A stretch of 64,000 bases of DNA, taken from positions 2,203,001-2,267,000 of the forward strand of contig JAZGTH010000100.1 in the NCBI GenBank assembly GCA_036877525.1, given 5' to 3'. Shown here piece after piece: positions 46,471 to 60,696 of this stretch; the first letter of the stretch is position 1; every line of letters begins with the position of its first letter. The translations under genes and the position numbers were made by a program. Below the pieces are notes generated by a model. The model did not search any database. It saw nothing but the letters and a program-made list of their open reading frames with translations, and was not told the origin of the DNA. Source of the DNA: Chromobotia macracanthus (taxonomy: Eukaryota > Chordata > Actinopteri > Cypriniformes > Botiidae).

Positions 46471-49400
46471 ATGGTTGTGATATCAGACAGAAGGGATGAT
46501 GGAGGCGCATCTCCAAGGAAAGTTAAGCCGCTCAAGCGCGCCGCAAGTATCGGCAACCCCGCTCAGATCGCACCGTACAGAGCGAACAGCCTCGATGATG
46601 ATGATGAAGATGATGATGAATATCTCCGTTCTTGGGAGTCGGATAAGTATGATGAAGGCTTCGAGGAGTTACCGGACACTAGGAGCATCGCCTCGGATGA
46701 CTCTTTTTATCCACCGGACCGCGACTTTGCTGACGAGAGACGCCCGGCACCGGAGAGTCCCCTCCGGCTGAACTTCTTCCAGGCGTGTCGCCTCGACAAC
46801 GCGCTGTCAATCAGACTTATCATCAGACGAGGAGTTACCGAAGAGGAGGTTCACGAATCGGACCGAAACAAGAGAGTGAGTATCAGACGAACCGGCAGAG
46901 CACTGACATCAGCAGTTTTAGGTTGTAACAACGTTGCCCTAATGTTTCCATTAGTAACCAAAACGTATATGTTATTGTAAACGTTGCATTAACGTTATAA
47001 CAATGTTATTCTTTGCATTGTTTTTCATTCTGTAACGTTTTTGAAAGGTTGCACTGACTACTTGAGAATAACGTTTCTGAGAGCCTTCAGAAAACGTTGG
47101 CCAACATTGAGGGAACGTTCAGAGCGTTAGACGCGATGGACTTCATTCCGTCCAAAATACAGAATTAACTTTTTATTCCTAAAAAGTTGGAAGAAATATC
47201 TTAAATGCATACGAACAGCCTTTTTTGTGGGCAAATACTGATGATCAACAGATCTGTACATTAATATTAAAAAATAATTTTAAAATATGGACGTCCCACA
47301 TCCTAATGACAAAGCAGCTGTAGCAAATTATGGTCATTTTGTGACTTAAAATAAAGTTTATTGGCTATTTTAAAGTTTAAAGGGACAAGCTCTGTATGTA
47401 CCATATATGTACCATATGATACAGGTATATGTTACATGCATCTATAACTAAGTAAATTCTGCCCTTCTGCTACCATCAAACATCATGCAAAAACATCTGA
47501 TCTCATCTCATCTTCAAACATCTCTCCCGTGTCTTTTTTTGGATGAGCAGCATTGCTGTGTCTGTTTGTTAGGATACTTAAACAGAGAAAGAAATGTTTT
47601 GACAGCAGCACGAAATCACAGTGTTTATCTAAATATGACTTGTCCCTACAGGTTGGTAGGTTAAAAAATGTTACCTTTAGATTACATCACCTTTAAGAGT
47701 ATTGCATGTATATATAATTACCTATACTACAATACTACATGTATTCCAATGTGTTATTAAAAGGGGCAAGACATAATCACAGTTAGTTAAAGTAAACTAA
47801 AGTGTAAAATGTGTAAAGTTGTTTATGTTGGAGTCTTGGTGCTCTATAGTCTGCCAAATCTTGAGCAGGCATTTTTATAATGCCCAAGATACCCTCATAA
47901 AAGTTTTCCATTGTTAGCTGGTAACTGAGGCAGTCACAATAACTTGTAAGGTGTTTAAAGGCTAATTCACACAGCCCTGGCAAATGCCTGGTAACACACT
48001 GATACAACATAACCCAACAACTGCTGAAAATGGTTGTTTGTTGCCTAACTTTGGCAACCCAATTGTGCAAGAAAACTAAGCATTGTTTCTGGCAGATGTG
48101 CTGTGACCTTTAAGGTATGTGTTCTGGTTTGATTACTGTACAGATGTTAAATGTTAAACAGATGTTGTGCAAAATGTTTGCATGTAATGTGTAAATAGCT
48201 TGCGGGGCTTGGGGTTTACTAACACAGAGATGCATGGTGTTACAAAAACAAGTCTCTTCCCACTTTTTAACAACCCAAAAATAGAGGGTATTTAAAAATC
48301 ATAAAATCTATAACTAAATTTGATAGAGGAGCTGATATGTTGGCCAATCCAATTATCATACAATAGCCCCTTTCACACATGCTGTCTTAACTGGTAAATT
48401 ACTGGCAAATTACCGTTAAGAGATCATAAGTGAATGGGACCTTTTAAAACATTACTGGCAAATCGGTCCTGGCAATTTACCAGTAAGAGAAGTTGTAAGG
48501 TTACCAGTAATTTACTGGTAAGGTGCTATGTGTGATTGCAGAACAGAATTGCAAAACAGAAACTCACAGAACATGCTGATGTATAAGTCTGCTTTCAGCC
48601 AATCAGAACAGTCATGGATTCAATTCAGATGTGGATGATGTGTTTACTTTGTGCTGTTTATAGAAGTCAAAGCAGAGTAATGCATCTAATATGATGCATG
48701 AATGTAAACATCTGCAACAAAAATACAGGCCAGATGCATTTGGAAACAGTGGTTAATGACATAACAGAGTTCACCCGTGTTTTGGTATTGATGTGCGAAT
48801 GGCACGTTAACGTTAAAAAGACAGAACGCCATTGCTTGTGTGAATGGCTTGTGTGAATTTGTGTATTTAGTGGTAAAGTCTTTCTGGTAATTTGCTGATA
48901 AATTAGCAGGATTACTGTGTTAAAGGGGCTAATAACTGATAACGGACAGAGTGTTTAAACAGTGACTGTGGCATCAATGCTCTGGAATGTCTTTGAGGTG
49001 TCTTAAGTCCTATTCACACACGCTCATCTCTTATCTTTACCTCCCATCACTCTTCTATGTAGGACAGTCCAGGGCAACAGACACAGGATTTCCCCACTAA
49101 TTGTTCCAGCATGTGGTCTGTTCATCTGAGACAATCTCTGCATGCTGTAATGCTGTATATACGGTCAATGGCACATGAGTCAGTGTGCATCACACCCTTC
49201 CTGCACCGAATGACCTTGCAAAACTTGAAGCTTATAACTAAATAAAAGCTGAGTTATATGTTACTCTGGCATATTAAGTCATCTTACGTGTTATATTGTA
49301 ACTTAAATGTAGGTTTATCATTCCAGTGTTTGAATTTTCCAATCTTTTGAACTTGAGTTAGAGGATCTCTTTTGAGTGAACTGATAAAATCATTACAGAA

Positions 49401-52400
49401 AATGTGACATCTGCCATTATGCCATTACATACATGTGCATGACCTCTAACATCCTGTTTATCATGTAACTAATGTTTATATAGCAGTAATCTACTTATAT
49501 TTACAAACTCATGGCTGGATATCAGTTGTTGGGAAAAATCTTTGTTCTCACTAAACCACCATAATACCTCTGAGCTGCAGCAGCAGATATGGCTGGCCTA
49601 GCAGGGAGGTAAATTTAGCTCAACTGACAAGCCTCTGGCAGATACAGACTCTTTCATTAATACACTGCTGTGCAGGTAGAGCTTTCCAGTTAATGAATAT
49701 GTCAAGATCAGTTTGTGCTCAGCTTTGATGTACCATCAAGTTGTTGATGGGACATTTGTGGAAGGACGTTAACCATTGACCTGTTTTCTGGCACTCTAAT
49801 GATTCACCGCCAGATTTACATGATAATATCAAATCCAGGCCAGCTTGTTCCTGTCATATTTTTGTAGGCCAGCTTCTGTTATTAAGGGGTTTGTCCTACC
49901 ATGCTGTCATATTTACAAACCCTGTTTAGTCTTCATCTCAGACATGTTTGTGGTGGACTAAAAGACTAGTCTAAGATTCTGGACTGTGGAGCACTCTGAG
50001 GTGAAGTTATGTTGTAAGATAATGCTTTAATACTTATTAGTATTAATATTGTACAGTATTAGTGCTTAATATAGTACAGCAATTAACATTACACACTGCA
50101 TTTAATTCAAAATGCGAGATGCAAGGTAAGCAGTCCAGTTCTTTTATTAGAAGTATCACAGAGGCCTTATCTTCTATTCAGAGCTGAACTAGAGAACAAA
50201 TCCTGTTACTCTTCATTTAGTTAATGGCTCACAGGTGAATCCTTTCTATTTAAAGAACTAACCAGGCCATAGATTACCACAACATGTCTTCATTTATATT
50301 AAAACCAAGCTAAGTATACACCTGACACAAAGATGTCAAGGAAGAGAAAAAGTTTCTGTATTAAATTTTAAATCTTACATTTAGTTTACAATGTAACCAT
50401 TTTGCATGATGACAAATGCACAGTGCTCAAAAACTGTAAAAACTGTACTGTTTTAACCTTAAGAAACCTTAGTAATACCTGACCCCTGTTAAAGGCTTTA
50501 ACCTAGTATAGTCAGTCATACTAAACAATCTTTTTGATTTGAAACCCTGTTAATTTAGATGCCACTTATTGAACTTCGCTGACCTGTGGAATCTTAAGAG
50601 TCTCTCGAATCAGGACAGGAACCAACATGATATTACTGATTGATATGCATGAGCTGCTCTGAGAAAAGCCAGTGGGTTTATATAACAACAGTTTGCCATT
50701 CAGATCTTCCTTTAGTCATTTAGCAGATGCTTAAAGGGAATTACAAATGAACAATTGAACAATATAACAAGCAATTTGCCAAACAATGTTTTGCTACCAC
50801 CACAGTGTTTACACATTTGAGGGGGAAAAAAATCTGGCTTACATAAAGCTGTCTTTGTATATTAAGCTAAGACTGGAGAAAATATTATAACATTAAAACA
50901 TGAAACACTTTACCTTTAAACACACACAAACGCTCTCACTGACACCTGACTTGCAGCAACTGGATGTGTCTCTCTCCTATTGCCATAAGCATGTGAACTG
51001 AGCATATTCAGGGCTTATTTTTAGTCATCTGCCTCCAGCTGTGTGTCAAAGCGATGAAAGACTGCTGACACACCGTTCCACACGGCTACTGTTCACACTG
51101 AAACAGGGCAGACTGACAGTGGAGAACAGGAGACATGTGAGAGGCCTGGACAGTGAAACTATAGGAAAAAGAAAACAATAGCAAAATCAGCTTCCCTGCT
51201 TCATCATGCGATTCCACTGTGCAATCACTTAATTGCAGTCATGCAGCTTTTAAGGTTCAGGGCTGAACATGTCTGGTCAGATTAGGGCCACTTGCAATTC
51301 ATAATTCACATGTGCATCTCACCGCAAGAGCACGTTTAGCCTTAGACAAATACAGCAAGAAAAATATGTGTATTTATTTGACTAACAAATGTGTTGTACA
51401 TGAAACTCTATACCATTTAAATATACGCATTTCACACCAGTGCAAAAGTGTCTGTTTATTATGGCATCCATATAAACTGGATGCAGCAGTTGTGCTGAAC
51501 ATATAAGCAGCAAAGCTCTGAGCAGCACACAGACACAGATGCATGTAGACTTTGGCACTTAGCCTATTCAAATACATCTCAGTTCACTCAGTGGCCATAT
51601 TGGCAACACTGCCAAGCATTAAATTCCCATCATATGAGTAGAGCTCACATATACTCACATATACTTGAAAGACCAAAACCTCCAAAATGGTTTGCCAGGG
51701 TTACAGTGAAATAATATATTTAAAATCAGCATTAAGATCTGATAACTACAATGTCATAAATTGTGCTTATTTTACTTGAATTATGACAAAAAGACTTTAA
51801 TAAAGCAACATAAAATACATAAAAAAACCAACTTTTTCTGCTTGTTCTAAAGGTCTACACCACACTTGAAGAACAAAATGGTCTTGCAAATCAATTCAAA
51901 ATCTGAGACTGATTGTCAGAGTCAGTGTTTATTCCCACCTGAGTCACTCACTTCTCAGGATGAATAGCTGTGGGCTGAGCTGAAGTGTGTAACTAAAACA
52001 GCTTTGATAAATCAGTTGGCTGTTTCTTTAAATGAAAAGCCACAAAGGCTTACCCTGAAGTTACAAATGACTTAAACTGGAAAGAAAAATCAGTTGTTTG
52101 CAACGGTAAAACACAACTTAATATAGTTTTCCTTTCAAACACTAAGTACTGTTCAAGGAAACACTAGAAACTACTATTAATTAAAGACTACTATTAAAAT
52201 TGCATTATAAATAATAATTCAAAGACAAGCCGGGTTCTCTGGGTCAATTCCTTAATATTTTATGAATGTATCTGGATTTTTACTTTGTGATCTTTTTGTG
52301 TCTTTTTCTCTTCCTGCTCTAGTTTTGGCTGACTCCCTTTATTGCTTACAATTGTTTAAAAATATGATGTGAATCATATCACGAATCATATCATGATGTA

Positions 52401-55004
52401 AATCATATCTTGATGTGAAGACCAAAGATTGTTCTAGGTAACAGTTGTTATCCTGGACTGTTTGCTACTTTCCGTATCTTATCAAGACTGTTTTCTGCAC
52501 ATTTACCAACTAACACATTCATGCTAAATTCCTCTTACCCAGAGTGGAACATTTCTGACAGTCATCTTGTGTGTATGTGTTGACTCTGCAGAATGGACTG
52601 ATAGTGGCATGTTACCAAGGTTACGTGGACGTGGTGATTGCACTTTCTCAATGTCCTTACCTGGATGTGAACTGGCAGGACAACGAGGGCAATACAGCCC
52701 TCATCACTGCTGCTCAGGCAGGTAAGAACCACTGCTTCCATCTAAACATCCAGAATACCTTTTTGGACATTAGAGTATAGGTAAGCAACAGTCATTTAGT
52801 CCTTGTTTGCTTGATAAGCAAGTCATTCAGCTTCAGGTGACTTCAGAGAAGCTGAATGTATAAGAATATGTGTTGTGAACACGCACTGCAAGTCAGGAAC
52901 ACACATGGGCAGCTATCACTGCAATGCCCTGGGAGCAACTGGGGGAAAAGGTGCCTTTTTCAAAGGACCCTCAGTTGTTTGGGAATCAAACCTGCAACCT
53001 CTGGGACTATCTTCTGACTGCAAGCAGATTTAGACAAAAAAACCCCACCTCAAAAATGTTTGATTTTGGACCATCTCAAGGACAAAACTAAAATTTTAGT
53101 GGCTTATATTATAGAAGCACTATTAGTAAAACAATAGCAGTAAAATACACCAGAAAAGTGACAAGTTGTTTGTGGTTAAATATAATGACTCGCAAAGTTC
53201 AAATAACTAGTGTCTCAACATTTCCCACTGCTCCTGAGTTTGAAACTAATAATGAACGGTCCAGTTTCCTAGAAAGTTTGATGTTCAACAGCTGCATTTC
53301 CATAATTTTCCTGAACAATTGCAGGGCACATCACAATCTGTAACTACCTGCTCAACTACTTTCCCGGGCTTGACGTTGAGAAAAGAAACTGCCACGGCTT
53401 CACCGCTCTAATGAAAGCTGCTATGCAGGGTCGAGTGGAATGTGTCAAAGCCCTGATGCTGGCAGGTACTCAAGTCTCAGATCACTCTAGCCGACTAACT
53501 CGAAATGCTGCAATATAAATAACTGTCTGATAGATATGATTAGCCAATAGACAACAAGTTCATTCTACACACTGAAGTAATCACACAATGGCAGATTTCG
53601 GATAATCACTTCACCCCAAAAATAAAACAACATCTGTTATTAATTACTGTTATTACCCTCATGCTGTTCTGAACCTGTATGCTGTTATTTTTGTATAACA
53701 AGACTTAATAATACTCTGTAAAACTCTTACCTTTTGGTTTTCCCAGTTAAAGGTTCGTACATTATATTTATACATTTATACGTTATATAGAACCTTTTGG
53801 CACTACAAGAATTGTGGATGTTAAAGGTTCTATATGGAACCATACAGCATTGTACAGTATTGTAAATGTCAGGTTAGGCTATTGCTGAGGTCTTCAGTGA
53901 CATTCCCAGACCTGCAGATCTTAGCCCCAACTCTAATTAAGCAAACCCGAATTAGCTAATCAAGGTCTTCGGGACTGCTAGAAACATTCAGGCAGGTGTG
54001 TTGGAGTAGGTTGGAGCTAAACTCTGCAGGTTTGTGGACCTCCAGTAACCTGAATTGTGGACTTTTGGCATATTGACTACAAGCTAGGGACAAACAGAGA
54101 CTTAGCAGCTAAATGAGCCCTAACTGCAACTACAGCAGAGCATTTGTTTTCTTCTTTAGGAGCTGATCTGGAAGCCAAAGACAATGGAAGGAAGTTTACT
54201 GCACGCGAGTGGGCCATCTTCACAAGCCGCTATGAGACCGCCTTTGTCATGCTCCGGCTGATGCAGCAACCGTGTCCCGAGCAGTTCTCTGATGCTTACC
54301 GACCCGAGTGGCCGCTTCTGCCTGCACTGGTGGCCAAAGCTCAGACACCCAAAGGCTGCATTCAGAAGATTTCAGAGGCTCTGAGAAACTTTTTTGACAT
54401 CAGTAATGTGACAGAGGCTTCAGATGACGGGGTCTTGGATCACATGGTGCGCATGACAACAGCATTAGGGAGTCCGTTCATCGCAACCGCATGTCGAACG
54501 GTGTGTCCCGGCAGCCCGCCCTGCGTGGGAAAACACCATTATTCCGTTCAGGAAATATTGAAAAAACAACGCGTCAAGCAGCTTAAAGGTCTGGGGCCCG
54601 AGCGCCTGGACAACTATAAGCGTCTTTTCCAGAACTCTCAGGTCATGCTGGTACCTAAAGCCAAAGATCGGCGTGCTAGTCTGCAGCCCCAGGCCCTTAC
54701 AGACGGCTTCGCCTCCTCCCTAGCCCTCCGCAGAGGCAGTCTGCTCCCCTTACACCTCCTCAGGAGGAGCAGTGTGAGACCAGGTCTGGTGATCCCAAAG
54801 GTTAGAATTTCAAAGGCACCCACACCCACTTATGTGCCAGAGAAAGTGCGTCGGAAAAGCAGCTGTATAGACAGACAGTTCCTCCAGATCCCTAAGTGGA
54901 GATATAAAGAACTGAAAGAAGAGCGGAAGAAAGCAGAGGAAGCGGAGAGGAAACGACTGGAAGCTGAGACAAAGCGACGACTCTCTACAGGCAAAAGGAA
55001 ATAA
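46471..55004 (+). CDS. ankrd33b: Ankyrin repeat domain protein 33B
   Basis: A poorly studied ankyrin-repeat protein related to photoreceptor ANKRD33/PANKY, whose family acts on transcription in photoreceptors; a role for 33B is not established. Four coding exons join in phase: 46471-46875, 52592-52721, 53325-53465 and 54160-55004, for 506 residues (human about 494). The N-terminus is acidic (Asp/Glu-rich, residues ~40-90). Ankyrin repeats run from residue ~110 to ~250: FFQACRLDNA, GLIVACYQGYVDVVIAL, EGNTALITAAQAGHI, HGFTALMKAAMQGRVECVKA, then NGRKFTAREWAIFTSRYE. The last exon carries Ser/Arg-rich motifs (RRGSLLP, LRRSSVRPG) and a Lys/Glu-rich, probably coiled-coil end. Intron 1 is 5.7 kb with several mobile-element copies. 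Confidence 0.95.
46914..47130. mobile_element. AACGTT-rich MITE copy 5, at start of ankrd33b intron 1
   Basis: Starts gttttaggttgtaacaacgt, ends gagggaacgttcag; begins about 40 bases after the exon 1 donor. Confidence 0.75.
48365..48931. mobile_element. MITE with AGCCCCTTT inverted ends, in ankrd33b intron 1
   Basis: Ends are agcccctttcacac and gtgttaaaggggct, a 14-base inverted repeat with one mismatch, flanked by TA. The interior repeats ttactggtaa-type palindromes. No transposase is present. Confidence 0.8.
52895..53025. repeat. Fragment of a common fish SINE-like repeat
   Basis: The words gggagcaactggggg, aaaggaccctcag and gaatcaaacctgcaacctctg resemble a very common teleost repeat with a tRNA-like B-box region. 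It lies in ankrd33b intron 2. Confidence 0.6.
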
Positions 55005-56152
55005 CTGTGACTCTAGTGTGTGCAAACATACTGCAGACATGCTGTGCAAATATACTTGAAATGCAATTTTGATTTTGGAGGCAAAAATATTTTCATATTT
55101 ATTGTTTTGTTACAGATAGTCTTTTTGTAACATTGAATGTTTCTAAAATGGCTGGGTTAACTAAATGGGTTTATGTGGACAGTTTTCAAAACCTTTAAAT
55201 CACTTTGTAACCAACTGCAAATCTCTCAAATCAGCGGAAATAGGCACACTACTAAAATGAGATATTCATGTGTTTACATTAGAAATAAGCTTGCCAATTC
55301 CTATGGCTCTTTCCTACAATCTTCAGTTGTTCAGACAGTAGCATAATGAATGTATTTAGCAAACACAAATGTACCATACCTCATGGAACTATTTTTCCAA
55401 ACACTGTAGTTGCTGGATGAAGTTTTGGGAGAAGCAATACTTATATTTGCGCCAGAGGCATTCATCTCAGTAGCCAATGGGAGGTCTACAATCACCAACA
55501 AACAGACAGGGCTTGGTTTAGCATCCTCAAGAACTGCTATATGTTTTTGAGCGCTATTTATACTATTAAAACACACTAAGTTCTTAATGCCATAATTGCG
55601 TGACTATGTAAAACGCTAAAGGGACATTTACACATACAGTAATTAAATCATTAAGTTCACTGTATACAGACGTGTTCATCAGTGACATCATCTGTATGCT
55701 TATTGGTTGGCACTACCTTGCGTCTTATGACTTTTATGACGCTTTGTCTTTGCGAATTGCTTTATGTGTGATCGCACCTTTATACGCATACATAATACTA
55801 AAACGTTAAAGATACTTTACTAAGAGTTTACTTCTCTATAATGGTCTGATTAGTTATGCTGAGCTGACGACAGCAATGGAAAACCAAATTATTTTAACAT
55901 ATCCTCAGATCTCAGGTATAATACCAAAATTGCCCGTTCTATATGCAAACGAAAACACCTTTATAAATTAAGAAATGTGCGGTGATTTCTTAAATATCAT
56001 CTTAACAGCACCCTTGTGCCTCTGTAAAAAAAGACTGGGCAGCACTCTGGACAGTTGATTTTTACATATCGGTCAAAAACAATGCGCCCCAAATGTCAGA
56101 TCCTCCTGTTATTTTAAAAGACTATCAAACTCTGTTTACAATGATACTTTTG

Positions 56153-56158
56153 AATAAA
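56153..56158 (+). terminator. Candidate poly(A) signal of ankrd33b
   Basis: AATAAA about 1.15 kb after the stop. This would imply a long 3' UTR; other unseen signals may be used. Confidence 0.35.
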
Positions 56159-56159
56159 A

Positions 56160-57708
56160 ACTGCTTTGTAATCCAGTGACCGTGCATTTATTGATGTAAA
56201 GATGAAGGATGGGCTTCATTAAGCGCTTAAAAACATCGAGGACGCTGGTTCTGGTGCAACAGATTTTGAAGAGATTTACCGGCCTTGCAAGGATAGCATT
56301 TCTCTCAGGACAACACAAAGGTCAATGTTTTAAGGTCAATGACGCGCCCTCTGCTGGAGAACTGAAACACTGATCTGGGATTTGTGTCAGGGCTTGGTAG
56401 CTTATCAAGAACAAATAAACTGAAAGGGCTTGGTCACTCTGAACTAGTTTAAAGCCAGTCCTCATAAGTTCCAGATGCCGTGGTGGAAAAATACAACCTT
56501 GACCTGAAATAGGACATTTCGTAACTGCCACTCAAACATTTGAGGTTCACCTTATCTGAGAATCAACAGCAGGTTGGCCAGCTGGAGTGCTAATGGCATG
56601 TATGGCCTGAAACCGCAGAAGTCTTGCCACTTTGGGCCTCTGAACGCATCGTGGGGCTGACCTGAAGCCTGCTGCAGCTGGTGGCTCTAATCAATGCCTA
56701 TGTGGAACACAAGAGAACCGGTAGGGACTAAACAGAGAGGGCAAGGGAGATGGGAAGAGAGCTTGAGGTAGAGGCAGAATGAAAAAGAGGAGAACAGGGT
56801 AAATCTTAAGAAGCATTACGACTGGAGTCTCGGAGCTGTAGAGAACAAGTGCAGTGGAAGAAAATGGAAGTCTATTGGGCAAGGCATTGCACTGTGATAA
56901 ATGTCAAAATAATAAAATAATAATAAAATCAGTTACTGACCTTATATGTGCAAGGATAACAGTTCATTCTCCTGACCACACCCTAAAAGTACGATTTACA
57001 CCTCAGTTTTAAACTTTACAGCTTTTGTACAGAATTAATTTATGCCCTTAAGTAAACTTACAAGATACACATTTCTGCTTTAAACCCTCTGAAATGCCTT
57101 CCCAAACTGACTTTTACTGTAAATGTGATTTTGTTTAAAAGTTGAAGTCATTTTCTGTAATAACAGACAGCATGCCACAGATGCTGTCCACAGGGAGCGT
57201 TCCTGTAACAAGCTCAAGAAACCACATGGCAAAAATGTTTTTCTTTCCTTGTGAGTATAATTTTAGGACAAAGAAGCGTGCATGTGTTTTATATTTACTC
57301 TTTATTTTAATAGCCACACCTAGTACCTAATGCCTAATATACAACATCCACCAACGTCAAAAATAATGATTTATACAATTTACATCTCTCAGATACTATT
57401 CACGTAAAACCAAATTAAAATAGAACAGCTCCATGCATCCCTTGCGAAATGAGCCCACAGAATTAACATGATTTCGAATAGTTATTTGCAGTGGAGCCTC
57501 TCAAATTAAGTGTTGATCAATGATCTACAGGAAAGAAATGAAACGTTTGTCATGATACTGGTGAAAAAATAACACATTTGCAGGCACAGACTTGGGGGTG
57601 GGGGTACGGAATGCTTGGAGGCAAAAGATCCCTGGCAACCTGAGCAGGTGTTTGGGGTGGTGTGGTCCTGGTGCAATGTCCCAGGAGTGGTCCAGGCCAG
57701 GTGAGGGC
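56160..57708. other. Spacer and dap 3' UTR
   Basis: Convergent spacer between ankrd33b (plus) and dap (minus). The right part is expected to be dap 3' UTR. No other gene was recognised. Confidence 0.4.
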
Positions 57709-59651
57709 TCACTTGCGGGGCTGATGGATGTGCTGGTTGATGTGATGGGCTGGGGGCAGCCTCTGCACTGAAGGAACAGGTTTCTGATGGGCTACCTGAG
57801 CAGCAGCAGGGGTGAAGTCCTTATCCCCCTGATAAGAAAAACCCACAGCAATATAGCAAATTACAATTTGTGTGTGACAGGTACGACACGGCAGTTCATT
57901 TGTGCCCTGTGAATCTCTTCTCAGTATGTGGTTTCTGAGAAACGCTGTTGATATTTGCAATTGACACTCAATGAAACAAACACACCCCTTCATTTATTGC
58001 TTTGTCCTCTCCCTATGCAACACAGTCAATGACAAACAACTGGTGAACACACCCCCTACTGCTGATTCGCTGCAAGAGTGTTATTGCATTGTGAGGATCG
58101 GTCTGATCCACGCTTACTGCACCTTTAATCGCTTTTAAAAGATTAATTCACCCCAAATTGAAAGTCACGTTATTATGTACTCTGTGACGTTCCAACATCG
58201 TGCAGTATATTATAAGACATTTTTTACCAGATTTGAAAGTGAAACTAAATGAAAAAGAAAAGCACCCCTTCAGAAATGCTGATATGCAGCCAGCTGATAT
58301 TCAGTGAGAACACAAATCCCACATTCCAAGAAAGCAACAGCTACAAACATGTTTCAACACCCTTTAATCATGTGTCACATATAAAAGAGCAGATAAATGA
58401 AGCTTTAGAGGCAGATTACAGGGTAGATGGCCCAGAACACTGTAATGAGCCAACACTGAATACAAGCTCAGAGTCTGTTTACATCATCTTACAGGGGAAA
58501 TATTATACAGAGTTAAAATGCACTTGAGCATTATAAAATGTACAGAGCACTTCAGAAATAAAAGGTTCCATTACCACACATTGTGATCTTGACAATGACT
58601 AGGGTCCCTTTCAATTGGCTGTGATATTCGTACTCTTGCATACATTTATGAGTACTGTATCTAAAAAAAACTGTAAATGCCCCCTCTAAATGCTTGCTCT
58701 TGTAAGCATCCCAGCCAACACTTTTAGGTTGAAAGAATGTTTCGGTAATGTCTCTATTAAATAACAAAAACGTTAAAAAGATTATTCTGAAATAAGGAAC
58801 ATTCCAAATGTCTGTTTTAAGATGTTGTATTAACGTTATTATTTGGTTATAAGAACGTTATTCAATTTTTTAAAATCATGTAACATTTTTAAAATGTTCC
58901 ACTAACAACTTTAGAATAACATTTTTATATATGATATATAACGTTGAAGAAACTTTCTACTAACATTACTGCAAGAACGTTTTTAATAACTTTGAGAACA
59001 TTAGCCAACGTTCTGAGAATGGTCCCTGATAGCTGGGATGCACAGATTGATGCGTTATGTCACAGTCTCCATCAAAATGGCACATTAAAATCCTGAGACT
59101 TGACAAATCCCAGAGCAACAGAGGAGATTAAGGTCAGCTGGGCTGGAAACGGGCAGAGTGGGCTGTGTGTGAGCTTCTAAACCCAATAAAACCCAATACA
59201 AAATCTCCAGATTATGGATATAATCCCAATAAGTAATGCAAGGCAAACACAGCATTTGTCTGTGCAAACTGTCCATCGGTCCAGACCTCAGGCAATGGTT
59301 TCTCAACAGCCAGCTCAGTTGAGTTGGGATGTGAGCAAGTTTAACATGAAATCTGGCACTACTTTTGATTGCGCGAGACAGTTGTGCTTGTGTCAGGCTG
59401 GATGAAGTCTGTAGAAGGGTTAATAGGACATCTAGTACAGACGGGCAGAGTCTACAATAGCTAACAGTGCAAAATGGAAGCATGTTGTTTTTAAAACACA
59501 GTCACTCTGGTTTTTGTACATTGGTCTGTTCGTTCTTGGTCTTCCCCAATACAATTTGAATTTCTTAATTTTAACATAACTGACACGTAAAAGAAGATGG
59601 GGACCTACCTTAGTGACAACTCCTGAAACTATAACAGGCAGCTTTGGTGGG
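57709..59651 (-). CDS. dap: Death-associated protein 1, 3' coding exons only
   Basis: DAP1 is a small proline-rich cytoplasmic protein, an mTOR substrate that restrains autophagy. Two coding exons are visible on the minus strand: 59609-59651 (PPKLPVIVSGVVTK, splitting a codon with the preceding exon) and 57709-57828 (GDKDFTPAAAQVAHQKP, ending HQPRK then stop), joined in phase. Both match the C-terminal half of human DAP as I recall it. The N-terminal exons are not found up to the right edge and probably lie beyond it behind a long intron. The neighbour ankrd33b agrees with the human order. Confidence 0.93.
58710..59037. mobile_element. AACGTT-rich MITE copy 6, in dap intron
   Basis: Starts cccagccaacacttttaggt and ends gtccctgatagctggg; both ends carry the CCCAGC terminal inverted repeat and it is the longest copy seen. 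Confidence 0.85.
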
Positions 59652-60529
59652 CTAAAGATAAAAAGAAAAGAACAGTCACAAACCTAACATTTTTACAACA
59701 AACAAAACACTGCTAAATGCAAGTGCCAGTTAATTAAGCTTTAGCAAACAGACGACGACACAGAAAATGGTTTGCTGTAGCAGTACTTTACTAACTAAAA
59801 CAGAAAGTAATTGAAAGCAAGTTTGCATTTTAATCAGTCTTTCTGATTTTTTATAGGATCAGTAATATTTCCACAGGGAACCTGTGCAGGAGAACACAAA
59901 CAACTCTGTATTCTGGAAATAAATAACACCACTCATATTTCTGAGGAAAAATACCTTCAGTGGAATTCAGCCAAAGCGGACTGAATGGTGCTGCTTTGTG
60001 TCTGGTCAAAGCACCTTCAAACTGAGTTTATTGAAGGCGAAGGCCCACGTTTGACCAGAGATTTTTTTTATGTTTGTTGGCCAGGTAATAAAGTTCTAAT
60101 CACATGGACCAATTAAAAACAAACTGTTCTTAAAGCGCTTGAAACATGAAATACAGACAGACAGCAATATATTTGGCTCAAAGACTAAGATTTCTCATTT
60201 TTTATCCAAATCCTCTCCTTCAAGAAGTTAATGAGAAGCTTGTGACACAATATAACCAAAAATCACTGACAAGTTTGTGAGGGTGAATCTCATGAACATG
60301 TCTAGGTCAAATTTCAACCACGTCAGAGGAATGATTTGCTTATACTGACCTCAAATATTTTGTTTATAGAAAATATGACCTATTTTTAAGACATTTTAAG
60401 AAATTTTTTTCACTGACATTTTTGACAATTAAAGCCTTATTGCCTCCATCACATTAAACTGTTTTTACTATAATATATTGTTTGTATTGTATATTTTTAT
60501 ATTAAATTATATAAATATAAATTTTGTTC

Positions 60530-60696
60530 TTACAACGTTCCACTAACAATTTAGAATAACGTTTTTGATATATGATAAAATATTAAAAAAGCGATACGAT
60601 AAATAACGTTAGAGAAACATTCTGCTAATACTACTGCAACAGAGAGAACTTTTAAAGAACGTTAGCCAACGTTCTGAGAACATTCCCTGGTAGCTG
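60530..60696. mobile_element. AACGTT-rich MITE copy 7, truncated
   Basis: Only the right half remains: cactaacaatttagaataac through gagaacattccctggtagct. Confidence 0.75.

Noticed and set aside
47783..48070. 95-residue minus-strand frame in ankrd33b intron 1
   Set aside because: No family resemblance and AT-rich repeat-like surroundings.
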